A program made the translations under genes and the position numbers. From positions 1 to 64,000 of the forward strand of contig NZ_LNYR01000012.1 of NCBI RefSeq assembly GCF_001467955.1: DNA of 64,000 nt, written 5' to 3'. A model generated the notes under the pieces. It ran no database searches and was not told the DNA's origin. It saw nothing but the letters and a program-made list of their open reading frames with translations. The stretch is from Legionella quateirensis. GTDB lineage: Bacteria > Pseudomonadota > Gammaproteobacteria > Legionellales > Legionellaceae. Below, in pieces: positions 8,929-18,524 of the stretch (within the stretch, counting starts at the first letter, position 1; every line of letters starts with the position of its first letter).

Positions 8929-9026
8929 ATTAACTTTGATAAAGTAGAAAACTATAGAGTGTAATCTATTGGGATTAATAAGTCACTTAAGGTAAACTAT
9001 ACGCGGACTATCCTGGAGACTAAAAG

Positions 9027-10436
9027 ATGAGTAAAAATGTAGTGCTTTCAGCAATAAAGGAACATGATGCAAAATTTATTGATCTGAGATTTACTGATAT
9101 ACGAGGTAAAGAGCAACATATCACTATACCTGTTTCAGCAATTGATGATGATTTTATCGAAAATGGAAAAATGATTGATGGTTCTTCCTTCGAAGGATGG
9201 CAGAAAATTCATCAGTCTGATTTAGCACTGATGCCTGATGTCAATTCAATCAAGCTCGATCCCTTTTTTCAGGATAATACTTTATTTATTCGATGCAATG
9301 TAGTCGATCCACAAACCATGCTGGGATACGATCGTTGTCCTCGTTCAATTGCTCAACGCGCTGAAGCGTATTTGCAATCTACCGGTCTTGCTGATGTAGT
9401 GAACTTTGGTCCAGAACCTGAGTTTTTCCTTTTTGATAATGTTCGCTGGGAAACCAGTATCAGTGGTTCATTTTATTTTATTGATTCTGATGAAGCACAA
9501 TGGAATTCAGGTAAAGAAATGGAAGGTGGCAATATTGGACACAGACCTCCTCTTAAGGGTGGTTATTTCCCCGTTCCTCCAGTCGATTCTTCACATGATA
9601 TTCGTTCGGCAATTTGTTTAACTTTAGAAGCTTTAGGTACTGTTGTTGAAGCACATCATCATGAAGTTGCCACTGCAAACCAATGTGAGGTCGCTACTCG
9701 TTTTAACAGCCTTACTCAAAAAGCTGATGAATTACAAATTTTAAAATACGTCATTCATAACGTAGCTCATAATTATGGTAAGACGGCTACATTTATGCCT
9801 AAACCTTTAGTGGGGGATAACGGTAGCGGTATGCACTGTCATCAATCGTTAAGTAAAGATGGTGTTAACTTATTCTCAGGGGATCAATATGCTGGTCTAT
9901 CTGATACTGCGCTCTACTACATTGGTGGTATTATCAAGCATGCTCGTGCGTTGAATGCGTTTACCAATCCTTCAACAAACAGTTATAAGCGTCTGGTTCC
10001 AGGATTTGAAGCTCCAGTATTATTAGCGTACTCTGCCAGAAACCGGTCAGCTGCAATTCGTATACCGCATGTAAATAATCCCAAGGCACGCCGTATTGAA
10101 GTACGTTTCCCTGATCCAACTGCAAATCCTTATTTGGCATTTTCTGCAATGATGATGGCTGGACTTGATGGCATTCAGAAGAAAATTCATCCAGGTCAAC
10201 CCATGGATAAAGATCTTTATGATTTGCCTCCCGAAGAGCTTGTTGATGTTCCAACTGTATGTTCTTCTTTGGAGCAGGCTATGGAGCATTTGGAAGCAGA
10301 TTATGAGTTCTTATTGCATGGTGATGTGTTCAGCAGAGACTTCATCAATAATTATATTTCAATGAAGAAAAAAGAAATCACTAAAATCAGAAGTTTGACT
10401 CATCCTTATGAATTTGAGCTATATTATAGTCTTTAA
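9027..10436 (+). CDS. glnA: Glutamine synthetase, type I
   Basis: A 469-residue enzyme, the usual GSI length. It makes glutamine from glutamate, ammonia and ATP. Visible signatures are the beta-grasp segment with [19 protein letters not shown], the ATP-site region [34 protein letters not shown] and the adenylylation-loop motif DLYDLPPEE, where Tyr near residue 398 is the regulatory adenylylation site. It has its own divergent promoter region opposite lspF. No ntrB/ntrC follows, unlike enterobacteria. Confidence 0.98.
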   Translation: MSKNVVLSAIKEHDAKFIDLRFTDIRGKEQHITIPVSAIDDDFIENGKMIDGSSFEGWQKIHQSDLALMPDVNSIKLDPFFQDNTLFIRCNVVDPQTMLGYDRCPRSIAQRAEAYLQSTGLADVVNFGPEPEFFLFDNVRWETSISGSFYFIDSDEAQWNSGKEMEGGNIGHRPPLKGGYFPVPPVDSSHDIRSAICLTLEALGTVVEAHHHEVATANQCEVATRFNSLTQKADELQILKYVIHNVAHNYGKTATFMPKPLVGDNGSGMHCHQSLSKDGVNLFSGDQYAGLSDTALYYIGGIIKHARALNAFTNPSTNSYKRLVPGFEAPVLLAYSARNRSAAIRIPHVNNPKARRIEVRFPDPTANPYLAFSAMMMAGLDGIQKKIHPGQPMDKDLYDLPPEELVDVPTVCSSLEQAMEHLEADYEFLLHGDVFSRDFINNYISMKKKEITKIRSLTHPYEFELYYSL

Positions 10437-10447
10437 GGAACGTATTG

Positions 10448-11026
10448 ATGAATAAACTACTTCTTGCTGTTACCTGTATGTTATTGATTTGCGCCTCTTA
10501 TGCGCAAATCTATAAATGGATTGACAGTCAGGGAGTAGTGCACTTTAGTGATCGACCTCATCCGGGTTCTGAGCAGTTAAAGATCCCGGATGCTCAAGGC
10601 TACACTCCACCTGTTAAGCAATCAGGTAGTGACACTCAAAATCAGGAGAAGAAAGATACATCCACTTCTGAAGAACATAAATATACTAAAATTGCGATTT
10701 TACAACCTCTTAACGAGTCAACTATTCGTAATAACCAAGGCTATGTCGTTGTATCTGTTGAATTAGAACCTGCTTTGGTACAAGGTGATAATTTGCAATT
10801 GATTTTTGATGGTGCGCCTTTGGGTGATCCTCAACCGAATCTTTTATTTCAATTAAATGGAATCTATCGAGGAAAGCATACATTAGCTGTTCAGGTAATA
10901 AATTCTGAGGGTGAAGTACTTCTTACCAGTGACAGTATCACGATATTTATGCACAGACCTCGAGTTGGTATGGTTCAAGGGACTAGGAAAAATAATACCA
11001 AAAATCTGGCTCAGCACAGTAATTAA
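10448..11026 (+). CDS. DUF4124 domain protein, exported
   Basis: About 192 residues with a signal peptide (MNKLLLAVTCMLLICASYA) followed directly by a DUF4124 domain (QIYKWIDSQGVVHFSDRPH). After a polar linker comes a beta-rich Ig-like region (about 85-175). DUF4124 proteins are common behind glnA in gammaproteobacteria, and their role is unknown. AAGGA ends 7 bases before ATG 10448, which I prefer to the in-frame TTG at 10445. It is probably co-transcribed with glnA. Confidence 0.88.
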   Translation: MNKLLLAVTCMLLICASYAQIYKWIDSQGVVHFSDRPHPGSEQLKIPDAQGYTPPVKQSGSDTQNQEKKDTSTSEEHKYTKIAILQPLNESTIRNNQGYVVVSVELEPALVQGDNLQLIFDGAPLGDPQPNLLFQLNGIYRGKHTLAVQVINSEGEVLLTSDSITIFMHRPRVGMVQGTRKNNTKNLAQHSN

Positions 11027-11167
11027 TTGATTCTCGATGTTTGAATTTATATCAGAACAGTATTCATAACCCTTTTATATTTATTTACAGAATGGAATTT
11101 TCAAGTATTAGACTTTTACTGTTACTATAAGTTTTTTGCTGAAAGACTTTTTATTTGAGAATTAGTG

Positions 11168-12259
11168 ATGAATGCAGATAAAGAACTGATTTCAAAAAAG
11201 AAAACGATGCGTACCAGTATTCCTGAATTGAATGAAAAAACAGAATGCATTGTTGCCAGGAGTGACAAAATTATTCTCAGTGCTCATGCTATTTTTGAAG
11301 GAATAGGGATAGCTGGCCTTATTTCTGCTGCATTTTGGTACACTACCGCTCCTATGGCTCCAGACGGCTTTAAAGGTCCCATTTCAACCTATACAATCGC
11401 AATAACAACAATTATCTCCCTGTTTTTAGCGATTCCTATTGCCTATTATGGTTTTAAAAGATTAGTAACTGATATAGACAGTTTATATTTAAGTTTATCA
11501 TTAGAAATTAAAGAGTTTATTAATTCACATGACGAAATAATTTACGAATTATTGAAATTAAGAAGCTTGTTTCTGAATGATTCAGAATTCAAAAGGCATG
11601 TAAAGCATTTAGTAGAACAGCATCATATGGTGATTACGGACACGTTTATTTTATCTGTCTGTCATCAATACAATGAACTTAAAGATCTCCGTTTTAATAT
11701 TAAATGGCAGCCACCAATCAGATTGAATTTAAGCGATCCGATGGATAGTAATCAGTTTGATTCGGTTTCTATTTTGGAACTCTTTAAGGTTCAGGAATTA
11801 ACTTATAACAAATCAATCAGAAAAGCTCTATTAGAGTTTATCAATCGTTATATTAAAGACAATGAGGTTACTTTTGAGTCTGTAATTCATGACACCTACC
11901 AGCATATTCCTAATATTGGGCGATTGAGGGCTATTGTTTATGGTACAGCTTCGGGTGTAGCGTGTACTGAAGTACTGCTCAGCATAGGATGGACAGTAGC
12001 TTCAATACTTATAGGAGTTAAAGCGATTGCTCCTGTTTCTAATTTCTCCTGGATTGTGTTTGCTGTATGTTCCATAATTCTTGGTTTTATTTTTGGTATA
12101 GGAATGGGATACAGTCGCCATAAGCAAAAAACAAATCAATTGCTGCATTCGAGGTTAAAACAGAGAAATTCACTGCTTACAACAAGCAGGGACTACATTA
12201 TTAATTTGATTACTGAAAAGATATTCGCCCACCAAGGTAAAGAGCATAAGGTTTATTGA
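11168..12259 (+). CDS. Unknown four-helix membrane protein
   Basis: About 363 residues, with no family I recognise. Two hydrophobic hairpins frame a long cytosolic-looking middle: helices near 40-62 and 72-96, a hydrophilic helical region about 100-255, then helices near 258-284 and 290-312, followed by a basic tail (SRHKQKTNQLLHSRLKQR). The paired N- and C-terminal hairpins resemble membrane-inserted Legionella effectors, but this is only topology. ATG 11168 is preferred over GTG 11165. Its TGA stop lies inside a short repeat end. Confidence 0.7.
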   Translation: MNADKELISKKKTMRTSIPELNEKTECIVARSDKIILSAHAIFEGIGIAGLISAAFWYTTAPMAPDGFKGPISTYTIAITTIISLFLAIPIAYYGFKRLVTDIDSLYLSLSLEIKEFINSHDEIIYELLKLRSLFLNDSEFKRHVKHLVEQHHMVITDTFILSVCHQYNELKDLRFNIKWQPPIRLNLSDPMDSNQFDSVSILELFKVQELTYNKSIRKALLEFINRYIKDNEVTFESVIHDTYQHIPNIGRLRAIVYGTASGVACTEVLLSIGWTVASILIGVKAIAPVSNFSWIVFAVCSIILGFIFGIGMGYSRHKQKTNQLLHSRLKQRNSLLTTSRDYIINLITEKIFAHQGKEHKVY

Positions 12260-12302
12260 CCCGATCGATGGTGACGTACAGCGGTTTGTCAACAGACCCT
12301 AA
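12247..12302. repeat. Short MITE-like remnant
   Basis: The right end GTTTGTCAACAGACCCTAA is a good match to the family end (reverse complement TTAGGGTCTGTTGAC). The left end TAAGGTTTATTGACC is a weaker match and contains the stop codon of the membrane-protein gene. Only about 56 bp separate the two outer edges, so the interior is deleted. Confidence 0.5.
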
Positions 12303-12398
12303 CAAAGTCGTTTAACTATATAAATTCCAGCTTGGTGTTTTTTCTAAATACTGATAGATTACGTATCGATTTAATTGCTACTTACAGGTATATACGCA

Positions 12399-13172
12399 AT
12401 GTTTACACTTCTGTCACCTGCAAAAAAAATGTTAACCATATCCAAACCCTACACTGATGAAACTACGGATCCTGTGTTGATCAAGAACACCCTAAAACTG
12501 GCTAAAATTATGAAATCCAAGTCAATCGAAGAGATTGCACAATTAATGGATTTATCCAGGGATCTTGCTGTTTTGAATTATGAGCGATACCAGCAGTTTC
12601 AATTCAAAGACGTTTCTGTTTCACATTCCTATCCAGCTGTATATTTATTTCAAGGGGATGTGTATCAAGGATTAGTAGCAAATACCTGGAAGAATGAAGA
12701 TTTAGAGTATTCACAATCTCATCTGGGAATTTTATCGGGTCTTTATGGACTTTTAAGACCCATGGATAGAATCCAGCCTTACAGACTGGAAATGGGTGTT
12801 CATTTAGTTAATCCTAAAGGGAATAATCTTTATGAGTTTTGGCGCGAACCGATTACCAAGGCTTTAAATGAACGATTAGCTTCTGAATCTAATCCTGTTC
12901 TTATCAATTTGGCATCAACTGAATATTTTAAAGCAGTTGACATTAAAAAAATCAAATTTCCCATTGTTACCATTAATTTTTATGAGCATAAAAATAATGA
13001 AACTAAAATGATAGGTATCTATGCTAAAAAGGCACGGGGGATTATGGCGAAGTATTTGATGCACAATAGAGTGGATACTGTAGAACAGATAAAAAATTTT
13101 TCTGATTCGGGATACAGATATAATGAGAAAACTTCTTCAGAACACCACTTGGATTTCATTAGAGAACACTAG
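12399..13172 (+). CDS. yaaA: YaaA family peroxide-stress protein
   Basis: About 257 residues from Met 12399. The family begins MFTLLSPAKK, so the eight in-frame residues upstream are dropped. Conserved features are LSPAKKM, LSGLYGLLRPMDRIQPYRLEMG, LINLASTEYFKAV and the C-terminal KKARGIMAKYL. In E. coli YaaA lowers free iron and so limits hydroxyl-radical damage during peroxide stress, and it binds DNA. It appears monocistronic. The stop codon is provided at the boundary with a MITE-like copy (CTAG at 13169). Confidence 0.93.
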   Translation: MFTLLSPAKKMLTISKPYTDETTDPVLIKNTLKLAKIMKSKSIEEIAQLMDLSRDLAVLNYERYQQFQFKDVSVSHSYPAVYLFQGDVYQGLVANTWKNEDLEYSQSHLGILSGLYGLLRPMDRIQPYRLEMGVHLVNPKGNNLYEFWREPITKALNERLASESNPVLINLASTEYFKAVDIKKIKFPIVTINFYEHKNNETKMIGIYAKKARGIMAKYLMHNRVDTVEQIKNFSDSGYRYNEKTSSEHHLDFIREH

Positions 13173-13261
13173 AGGTTGTTGACAATTCATCTTGAATAGC
13201 CTACTTCCCGCGCATAAAGCGCGGAACGTAGACTTTAGAATTAATGGTCAACAGAGCCTAG
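13169..13261. repeat. MITE-like element, internally deleted copy
   Basis: It has CTAG at both outer edges and inverted ends (GGTTGTTGACAATTCATC and GGTCAACAGAGC). The interior CCCGCGCATAAAGCGCGG palindrome and CTTGAATAGCCTACTTCC match the copy at 29445, which is 167 bp. This copy is 93 bp and seems to lack one palindrome arm. Confidence 0.8.
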
Positions 13262-13317
13262 TACAACGACGCACTGAATCTTCTAATGATTAATCAGCTA
13301 ACGGTTGCGAGCAGTTT

Positions 13318-14217
13318 ATGTGGAATTTAACGAGTCGGATTCATCAATTGAATCATTTTCCAAATGATGGAGTAGTGTGTTATGCCAAAAGAGATGATGA
13401 GTTAGGATGTGGTATCAGTGGGTCAAAAATACGAAAATACTCCAGTTTAATGCCTTATTTAATTAATCAAGGGATTAAGCATCTAATCATTATCGCAGGC
13501 CCTCAGTCCAATAATTTGCTTGCGGCTCTTCAATTGGCCAGAGAGAATCAATTAAAGGTTACCGCATTTTTAATTAAACCCAGAACTACAGAGATTCAGG
13601 GTAATTATAAATTAAGTCGATTGTTTTTAGACGAGCAGGAAATTATCTGGGTGAACAGGGAAGAATGGCTTAATGTAGATGAACTTGCCAATACCTATCT
13701 GAATGAACTTAAGGAACCTGGATTTGTACTCACAGAGGGTGCCAGTGTCGCGGCAGCAATGGATGGGGCGTTAAGTATCGCTACAGATATACTCCATAAT
13801 GAAGAAACATCAGGTGTCATTTTTCAACACATCTTTGTCGATGCAGGTACGGGTTTTTCTGCTGCAGCATTAATTAAAGGCTTGACCGAATTAAAGCATC
13901 AAGCATCGATTCATGTGCTTTTATTGGCTGATGATGAAAGAACCTTTAGATTAAAACTGAATGATTGGATCGGATCAATACCACCACAGGTAGATTGTTT
14001 TTATCCGGATACAGCGAAATCATTCGGTTCTTTAAATCAAATGATTAAACTTGAAATCAGACGTCTGGCACGAGAAGAAGGGATACTGGCTGATCCCATA
14101 TATTCCGCAAAATTATTTCATTCAGCGAGAATTTATATTAAGAATATGAACTTGAAAGGTAATGTTTTGATTATTCATTCAGGTGGAACATTAACAATGG
14201 CTGGATTTGAATTGTAG
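13318..14217 (+). CDS. PLP-dependent ACC deaminase / D-cysteine desulfhydrase-like protein
   Basis: A 299-residue protein of the tryptophan-synthase-beta fold family. It has the pattern CYAKRDDELGCGISGSKIRKYSSL with the PLP Lys in GSKIRKY, the GPQSNNLLAA loop that binds the substrate carboxylate, and a glycine-rich phosphate loop at DAGTGFSAAALIKG. Family members release ammonia from 1-aminocyclopropane-1-carboxylate or sulfide from D-cysteine, and I cannot choose between these. The C-terminal HSGGT supports the family. It stands alone, with a MITE-like copy just upstream and a half-end overlapping its stop. Confidence 0.85.
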   Translation: MWNLTSRIHQLNHFPNDGVVCYAKRDDELGCGISGSKIRKYSSLMPYLINQGIKHLIIIAGPQSNNLLAALQLARENQLKVTAFLIKPRTTEIQGNYKLSRLFLDEQEIIWVNREEWLNVDELANTYLNELKEPGFVLTEGASVAAAMDGALSIATDILHNEETSGVIFQHIFVDAGTGFSAAALIKGLTELKHQASIHVLLLADDERTFRLKLNDWIGSIPPQVDCFYPDTAKSFGSLNQMIKLEIRRLAREEGILADPIYSAKLFHSARIYIKNMNLKGNVLIIHSGGTLTMAGFEL

Positions 14218-14230
14218 TGTGTTGATTGAA
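14214..14230. repeat. MITE-like left end only
   Basis: GTAGTGTGTTGATTG follows the family end pattern (TAG + TGTGTTGA) and overlaps the stop codon of the PLP-enzyme gene. No matching right end was found, so this may be a remnant or chance. Confidence 0.3.
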
Positions 14231-14409
14231 GATTTTGCTGTTACTCTTCAATAACCCAGGAATCTATTATCCCAAACGCTATGAGTGGGCCTGGATATCG
14301 AGATCAACTTCACAGCGTTCAGGATGTTGAAATTTCCAGATATATCGAGAGTTTACTGCATCAACGGCTCAAGCCAATGTATTAAAATCACATTAATTCC
14401 CATTCACCC

Positions 14410-14437
14410 CTTGAAATTCAATAATATACCCTTATAT
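14410..14437 (+). promoter_or_regulatory. Heat-shock (sigma-32) promoter of htpG
   Basis: CTTGAAA (14410-14416), a 12-base spacer, then CCCTTATAT (14429-14437). The established sigma-32 consensus is CTTGAAA, 11-16 bases, CCCCATNT. It is placed 41 bases before the htpG start, on the same strand. The match is seen directly; function is inferred. Confidence 0.78.
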
Positions 14438-14478
14438 GGATCTCATTATTTAGTTAATGAGTAACAGGAGATCGGATA

Positions 14479-16350
14479 ATGGTTAGTAAACAACAAACAA
14501 TGGGTTTTCAAACCGAAGTAAAGCAGATGCTTCATTTGGTTGTCCATTCATTATACAGCAATAAAGAAATTTTCCTCAGAGAGTTAATATCCAATTCATC
14601 TGACGCATTAGATAAATTACGATTTTTAGCCCTTTCTAATAGTTCACTTTTTGAAAATGATTCTGATTTAAAAATTACACTTCAGGTGAATGAAAAACTT
14701 AAAACCATTACGATTAGTGATAATGGGATCGGTATGAGTTGGGATGAGGCAGTTGAAAACCTCGGTACTATAGCTAAATCCGGTACTAAAGAATTTATGA
14801 GTCAATTAACAGGTGAGAATGCCAAAGATTCACAGTTGATTGGTCAATTTGGAGTGGGTTTTTATTCAGCATTTATTGTGGCGGATAAAGTAACAGTAAA
14901 AAGCCGACGCGCTGGTTTAAAGCCAGAAGAAGGAATTGTTTGGGAATCTACTGGTGATGGCGAATTTACTATTGGCTATGAGAAAAAAGCATCTCGTGGT
15001 ACAGAAATAATCTTGCACTTGAAAGATGAAAATGATGAGTTTCTTAGTAATTGGAGAATTCGTAGCATAATCAGTAAATATTCGGATCATATTTGCTGGC
15101 CTATAGAAATGAAAAAAATCTCTGAGGACGACAAAGAATCCAAAGAATTTGAAACAGTAAATAAAGCCACTGCATTATGGACAATGCAAAAGTCCGACAT
15201 TAGTGATGAGGAGTATAAATTACTCTACAAGCATATTTCCCATGATTATATGGATCCGCTTTCCTGGTCTCATAATCATGTTGAAGGGAAACATGAATAC
15301 ATCACTCTACTTTATATACCTAGCCATGCACCTTATGATTTATGGCAGCATGAAGTAAAACATGGTTTGAAACTTTATGTTAAACGCGTATTTATAATGG
15401 ATGACGCGACTCAGTTTTTACCCCGATATTTACGATTTGTTAAGGGTATAGTTGATGCCAGCGATTTGCCGTTGAATGTATCACGTGAAATTTTACAGGA
15501 TAACAAACAAGTCGAAAGCATCCGCGCGGCCTGTACTAAACGTATTTTAGCTCTGTTAGAAAAAATGAGTACCAATGATAAGGAAACGTATCAAAAATTC
15601 TGGAATGAATTCGGATTGGTACTCAAAGAGGGGCCTGTAGAAGATTTTGCTAATAAAGAAGCGATTTCCAAGTTATTACGTTTTGCCACAACTCTGAGTG
15701 GATCAGAGAAGCAGGAAGTAACTTTGGAGGAATATGTTGCTCGTATGAAGGAAGGCCAGGATAAAATCTATTACATCACCGCATCCAGTTATAATGCGGC
15801 GAAGAATAGTCCACATCTGGAAATATTCAAGAAAAAGGGCATCGAAGTATTGCTATTAAGCGATAAAATTGATGAGTGGCTTGTCGGTTATATGAATGAG
15901 TTTGAAGGTAAAAAACTGCAATCCATTTCTAAAGGAAAAGTTGAGTTTAATGATGATGAATCAACCGATCACATTAAAGAACAGGAAAAAACTCTAGAGC
16001 CTGTAATTAAACACATTAAAACCATTTTGAATGAGCGGGTAAAAGATGTATTGATTACCAACAGATTAACCGACTCTCCCGCATGTATTATTGCTGACGA
16101 ACAGGATATGGGTTTGGAAATGCAAAGGATATTACAAGCTGCAGGTCAGCAAGTACCTACCAGCAAACCCATTTTCGAGATTAATCCTGAACATCCATTG
16201 ATTAAACGTCTGCATGATATTCAAGATGACAGCCAATTTGAGTTGTGGGTGACTATGCTGTTTGAACAGGCTGTTTTAGCTGAAGGAGGACAGTTGGATA
16301 ATCCTGCTGATTTCGTTAATCGTGTGAATAAGTTGCTGGTTTCATCGTAG
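14479..16350 (+). CDS. htpG: Chaperone HtpG (bacterial Hsp90)
   Basis: A 623-residue protein of full Hsp90 length. The N-terminal GHKL ATPase shows [33 protein letters not shown] and [11 protein letters not shown]. The middle domain has the catalytic-loop Arg region ([11 protein letters not shown]), and the C-terminal dimerisation domain follows. It is an ATP-dependent chaperone for late folding. AGGAG lies 8 bases before ATG. It is transcribed from the heat-shock promoter upstream and followed by a strong hairpin terminator. Confidence 0.98.
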   Translation: MVSKQQTMGFQTEVKQMLHLVVHSLYSNKEIFLRELISNSSDALDKLRFLALSNSSLFENDSDLKITLQVNEKLKTITISDNGIGMSWDEAVENLGTIAKSGTKEFMSQLTGENAKDSQLIGQFGVGFYSAFIVADKVTVKSRRAGLKPEEGIVWESTGDGEFTIGYEKKASRGTEIILHLKDENDEFLSNWRIRSIISKYSDHICWPIEMKKISEDDKESKEFETVNKATALWTMQKSDISDEEYKLLYKHISHDYMDPLSWSHNHVEGKHEYITLLYIPSHAPYDLWQHEVKHGLKLYVKRVFIMDDATQFLPRYLRFVKGIVDASDLPLNVSREILQDNKQVESIRAACTKRILALLEKMSTNDKETYQKFWNEFGLVLKEGPVEDFANKEAISKLLRFATTLSGSEKQEVTLEEYVARMKEGQDKIYYITASSYNAAKNSPHLEIFKKKGIEVLLLSDKIDEWLVGYMNEFEGKKLQSISKGKVEFNDDESTDHIKEQEKTLEPVIKHIKTILNERVKDVLITNRLTDSPACIIADEQDMGLEMQRILQAAGQQVPTSKPIFEINPEHPLIKRLHDIQDDSQFELWVTMLFEQAVLAEGGQLDNPADFVNRVNKLLVSS

Positions 16351-16378
16351 TCTTGAAAAGTAGCGTGTATTTTTGTAT

Positions 16379-16414
16379 CTCTCAGGTCTCGTTTCGAGCT
16401 TGAGAGATTTTTAT
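16379..16414 (+). terminator. Rho-independent terminator of htpG
   Basis: CTCTCAGGTCTCG, a TTT loop and CGAGCTTGAGAG form a long stem with a small internal mismatch, followed by ATTTTTATTT. It starts 28 bases after the htpG stop. Confidence 0.85.
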
Positions 16415-16463
16415 TTATTAAAAATGCACTTTGATTAATCTAAAATTGCAATTTTTATAAGAT

Positions 16464-16550
16464 CGTCATCCTCGCGAAGGCGGGGATCCATCCTAAAATT
16501 TAGCACAATGCTACTTTTTTGCATGGATCCCCGCCTTCGCGAGGATGACG
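16464..16550. repeat. Perfect 27-bp inverted repeat (hairpin element)
   Basis: The arms at 16464-16490 (starting CGTCATCCTCGCGAAGGCGG) and 16524-16550 are exact reverse complements over 27 bases, separated by a 33-base AT-rich loop. Part of the loop (ATCCTAAAATTTAGCACAATG) recurs imperfectly near 41695. There is no coding capacity. It is a palindromic intergenic repeat of a family different from the 110-bp repeat, although the GTCATCC edge is shared. Confidence 0.92.
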
Positions 16551-16559
16551 TATAAAAAG

Positions 16560-16689
16560 TGAGGATCGTTCAAGACTTGCTCGCGGGATTTAGTTCGATC
16601 TTGATAAATACATTATGTGCGTCAATGAGTCTGAATCTCTGGGTCGCGGGGCGTTGAGAATAGTTTAATGAATTGTCAACACACCTTAG
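16560..16689. repeat. MITE-like element, right end preserved
   Basis: The right end GAATTGTCAACACACCTTA (16670-16688) matches the copy at 1568, and the interior (TTCGATCTTGATAAATACATTATG) matches the copies at 1568 and 21486. The left end is not recognisable, apparently lost next to the hairpin element. Together with that hairpin and the terminator it fills the 400-base gap between htpG and the doxD-like gene. Confidence 0.6.
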
Positions 16690-16755
16690 TACAACGATTT
16701 ACTAATTCTGTCCTGTGACGAACAGACTAAGAGGGATACTCATAGAATCATCTCG

Positions 16756-17811
16756 CTAAAGATGCAATGCCAAATCCCATCGATGCCCATCTACTGTATA
16801 AATCTGTAATTGATAGGCTCCTGGCAGGAGTTTTTTTCCCTTTGAAAAGAGCAAACTAATTTCTGCTTTTGCACTTTCAGGAGCAACAAGGCCATACATC
16901 CCTACCTTAACTTGATTGTACGCGTATACATTGTTAATAGCTGTTCTGGGTAGGACACGAAGTTGGCTTGCGGTCCAAGACCTAACGATATTTTGTGTGG
17001 CATCCAACAATTCAATACGTGTGATATAAATAGGAACCACACTGGGACCTCCATCTACATACATCTTAAAGCGCACAGAATGTGCATCTAAAGTACCGTC
17101 ATATAATGAAAGATGAAACAGGTCTGGATTTACTGGACCAGCATGATAGCGAGAAAAAACGGATCCACGATAATAATCATACGTTCCTACGGTAAAAAGT
17201 ACCGTGAATATAAAACATCCGAGGGCTACTCGTTTTATTGTCTCTAAAGACCATGGACCACTTCCCAAAAATAAAAACCAACGTTTGTGCAACAATTGGG
17301 GGTAACGCTGAGTCATCCAGCTATCGATAGAGTAAACAGATCCTCCAGTCATGAATAAAGTCAAACCCATAGACAAATTAGAAACGGCCATGGTCCATTC
17401 ATCCATACAAGTTGACCCCTGCCAGCCAAACAATACCATCAAAATAACGCTGATAAATACAGTTACCATCGATGCAGCACGAGTGAAAAATCCAAAAATC
17501 AGCCCTAAACCACTGAGCAACTCAATCAAACTGAACGCAATAATCGCTAGATACAATAAAGTAAAATGTTGTAATAAAAAACTAATCAAGTGACCTGTAT
17601 CAAACAACACTCCTGGCATAGTACTTTGTAATTTATTAGCCATCCATTGAGGTGCATAAGGATCAAGTTTTTGCGGATCATAAATAAAGCGCCTTGATCC
17701 ACCTCCCCAAAAAATCCACCCTTGCACAAATCGAATACAAAGAATTCCCCATCCAAGGATTTGCCAGTTTAATGACTTAGTAGAATGAGTTTTATGATTT
17801 TCCATTATCAA
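16756..17811 (-). CDS. DoxD-DoxA fusion, thiosulfate:quinone oxidoreductase-like membrane protein
   Basis: A 351-residue protein. The first half (about 15-170) is a DoxX/DoxD-type membrane domain with four helices (RFVQGWIFWGGGSRRF, LIELLSGLGLIFGFFTRAAS and FGWQGSTCMDEW are typical). After a further helix near 190-210, the second half (about 220-351) is a periplasmic beta-rich DoxA-like domain (RYHAGPVNPDLF, YGLVAPESAKAEISLLFSKG). In Acidianus these are two subunits that oxidise thiosulfate to tetrathionate with quinone; fused forms are known in some bacteria. The exact substrate here is not shown. It is monocistronic. Confidence 0.8.
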   Translation of the reverse strand: MIMENHKTHSTKSLNWQILGWGILCIRFVQGWIFWGGGSRRFIYDPQKLDPYAPQWMANKLQSTMPGVLFDTGHLISFLLQHFTLLYLAIIAFSLIELLSGLGLIFGFFTRAASMVTVFISVILMVLFGWQGSTCMDEWTMAVSNLSMGLTLFMTGGSVYSIDSWMTQRYPQLLHKRWFLFLGSGPWSLETIKRVALGCFIFTVLFTVGTYDYYRGSVFSRYHAGPVNPDLFHLSLYDGTLDAHSVRFKMYVDGGPSVVPIYITRIELLDATQNIVRSWTASQLRVLPRTAINNVYAYNQVKVGMYGLVAPESAKAEISLLFSKGKKLLPGAYQLQIYTVDGHRWDLALHL

Positions 17812-18056
17812 TCTGTAATTGTATGTCTTATTATCATGATGCCCTAATTAGAAAATAAAGATAGGTCTTGAATGAAAATTCAGCAATAACATCAGTCCGG
17901 ACAACGTTATCCCGAATGTGTGGAGGATATCCAGATTAAGGCACAGAGCCATTTTTAGACTTACAATCCGTTTCGCACCAGGGATGACAAGCCTTAACCA
18001 AACGGTAATGCCTCTTGGAGGGCAGGTACTGAATTTATTTCCCAGATATTTTAGAT
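17812..18056. other. Intergenic region between fis and the doxD-like gene
   Basis: No gene seen. TATCCCGAATGTGTGGAGGATATCC and CAGGGATGACAAGCC look like decayed pieces of the GTCATCC/GGATCTCC palindromic repeat found at the left end of the window. The promoter of the doxD-like gene must lie here, but I could not define it. Confidence 0.4.
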
Positions 18057-18082
18057 AAAAAAAAGGCTCGTTAAACGAGCCT
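18057..18082 (-). terminator. Rho-independent terminator of fis
   Basis: Read on the minus strand, GGCTCGTTTAACGAGCC forms a compact stem-loop followed by a long run of T (plus strand AAAAAAAAGGCTCG...). It lies 20 bases beyond the fis stop codon. Confidence 0.9.
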
Positions 18083-18101
18083 ATCGCGAATAAAATATAT
18101 C

Positions 18102-18398
18102 TTATTCGTCAGTCAAGCGAAAATACTTGGTGCCGAAATAACGTTGTAATTTCTTCCTGATTGTACCACGGCTGATTCCTAACATCTTAGCAGCTTGCAA
18201 TTGATTGCCACGGCGTTTTTCCATAACAGCCTGAAGTAAAGGTGGCTCAACTTCTGACAATATCATGTCATAGAGATCATCAATTGATTTTGTTTTATTT
18301 TCGGCAAGAAAGCGGGTGACCAAACTGTACACTAAATCTTGTAAACCTTGTTCTTGTTTGGTACTTTGAGTAGTCGCTTGTGTATCAATGACATTCAT
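18102..18398 (-). CDS. fis: Nucleoid-associated regulator Fis
   Basis: A 98-residue protein of normal Fis length. The C-terminal helix-turn-helix is very clear (RRGNQLQAAKMLGISRGTIRKKLQRYFG), and the acidic N-terminal half forms the dimer core. Fis bends DNA and controls rRNA, virulence and growth-phase genes; Legionella carries several Fis paralogues. Unlike the usual arrangement there is no dusB upstream. It is a single gene ending in a strong terminator. Confidence 0.95.
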   Translation of the reverse strand: MNVIDTQATTQSTKQEQGLQDLVYSLVTRFLAENKTKSIDDLYDMILSEVEPPLLQAVMEKRRGNQLQAAKMLGISRGTIRKKLQRYFGTKYFRLTDE

Positions 18399-18524
18399 CT
18401 TAACTTCCTTATTATTAATTAAATCATACAGTCCAATTGCTTACACGTATTAATGAAAGCAAAATTAATTGTACATGAAGGCTAATTGATTATCTAGATT
18501 TTCCAACTAAAACTATGCATTTTA

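Noticed and set aside
9961-10289. Two minus-strand frames of 80-97 codons inside glnA
   Set aside because: They lie wholly within the strongly conserved glnA coding sequence and have no start signals; shadow frames.
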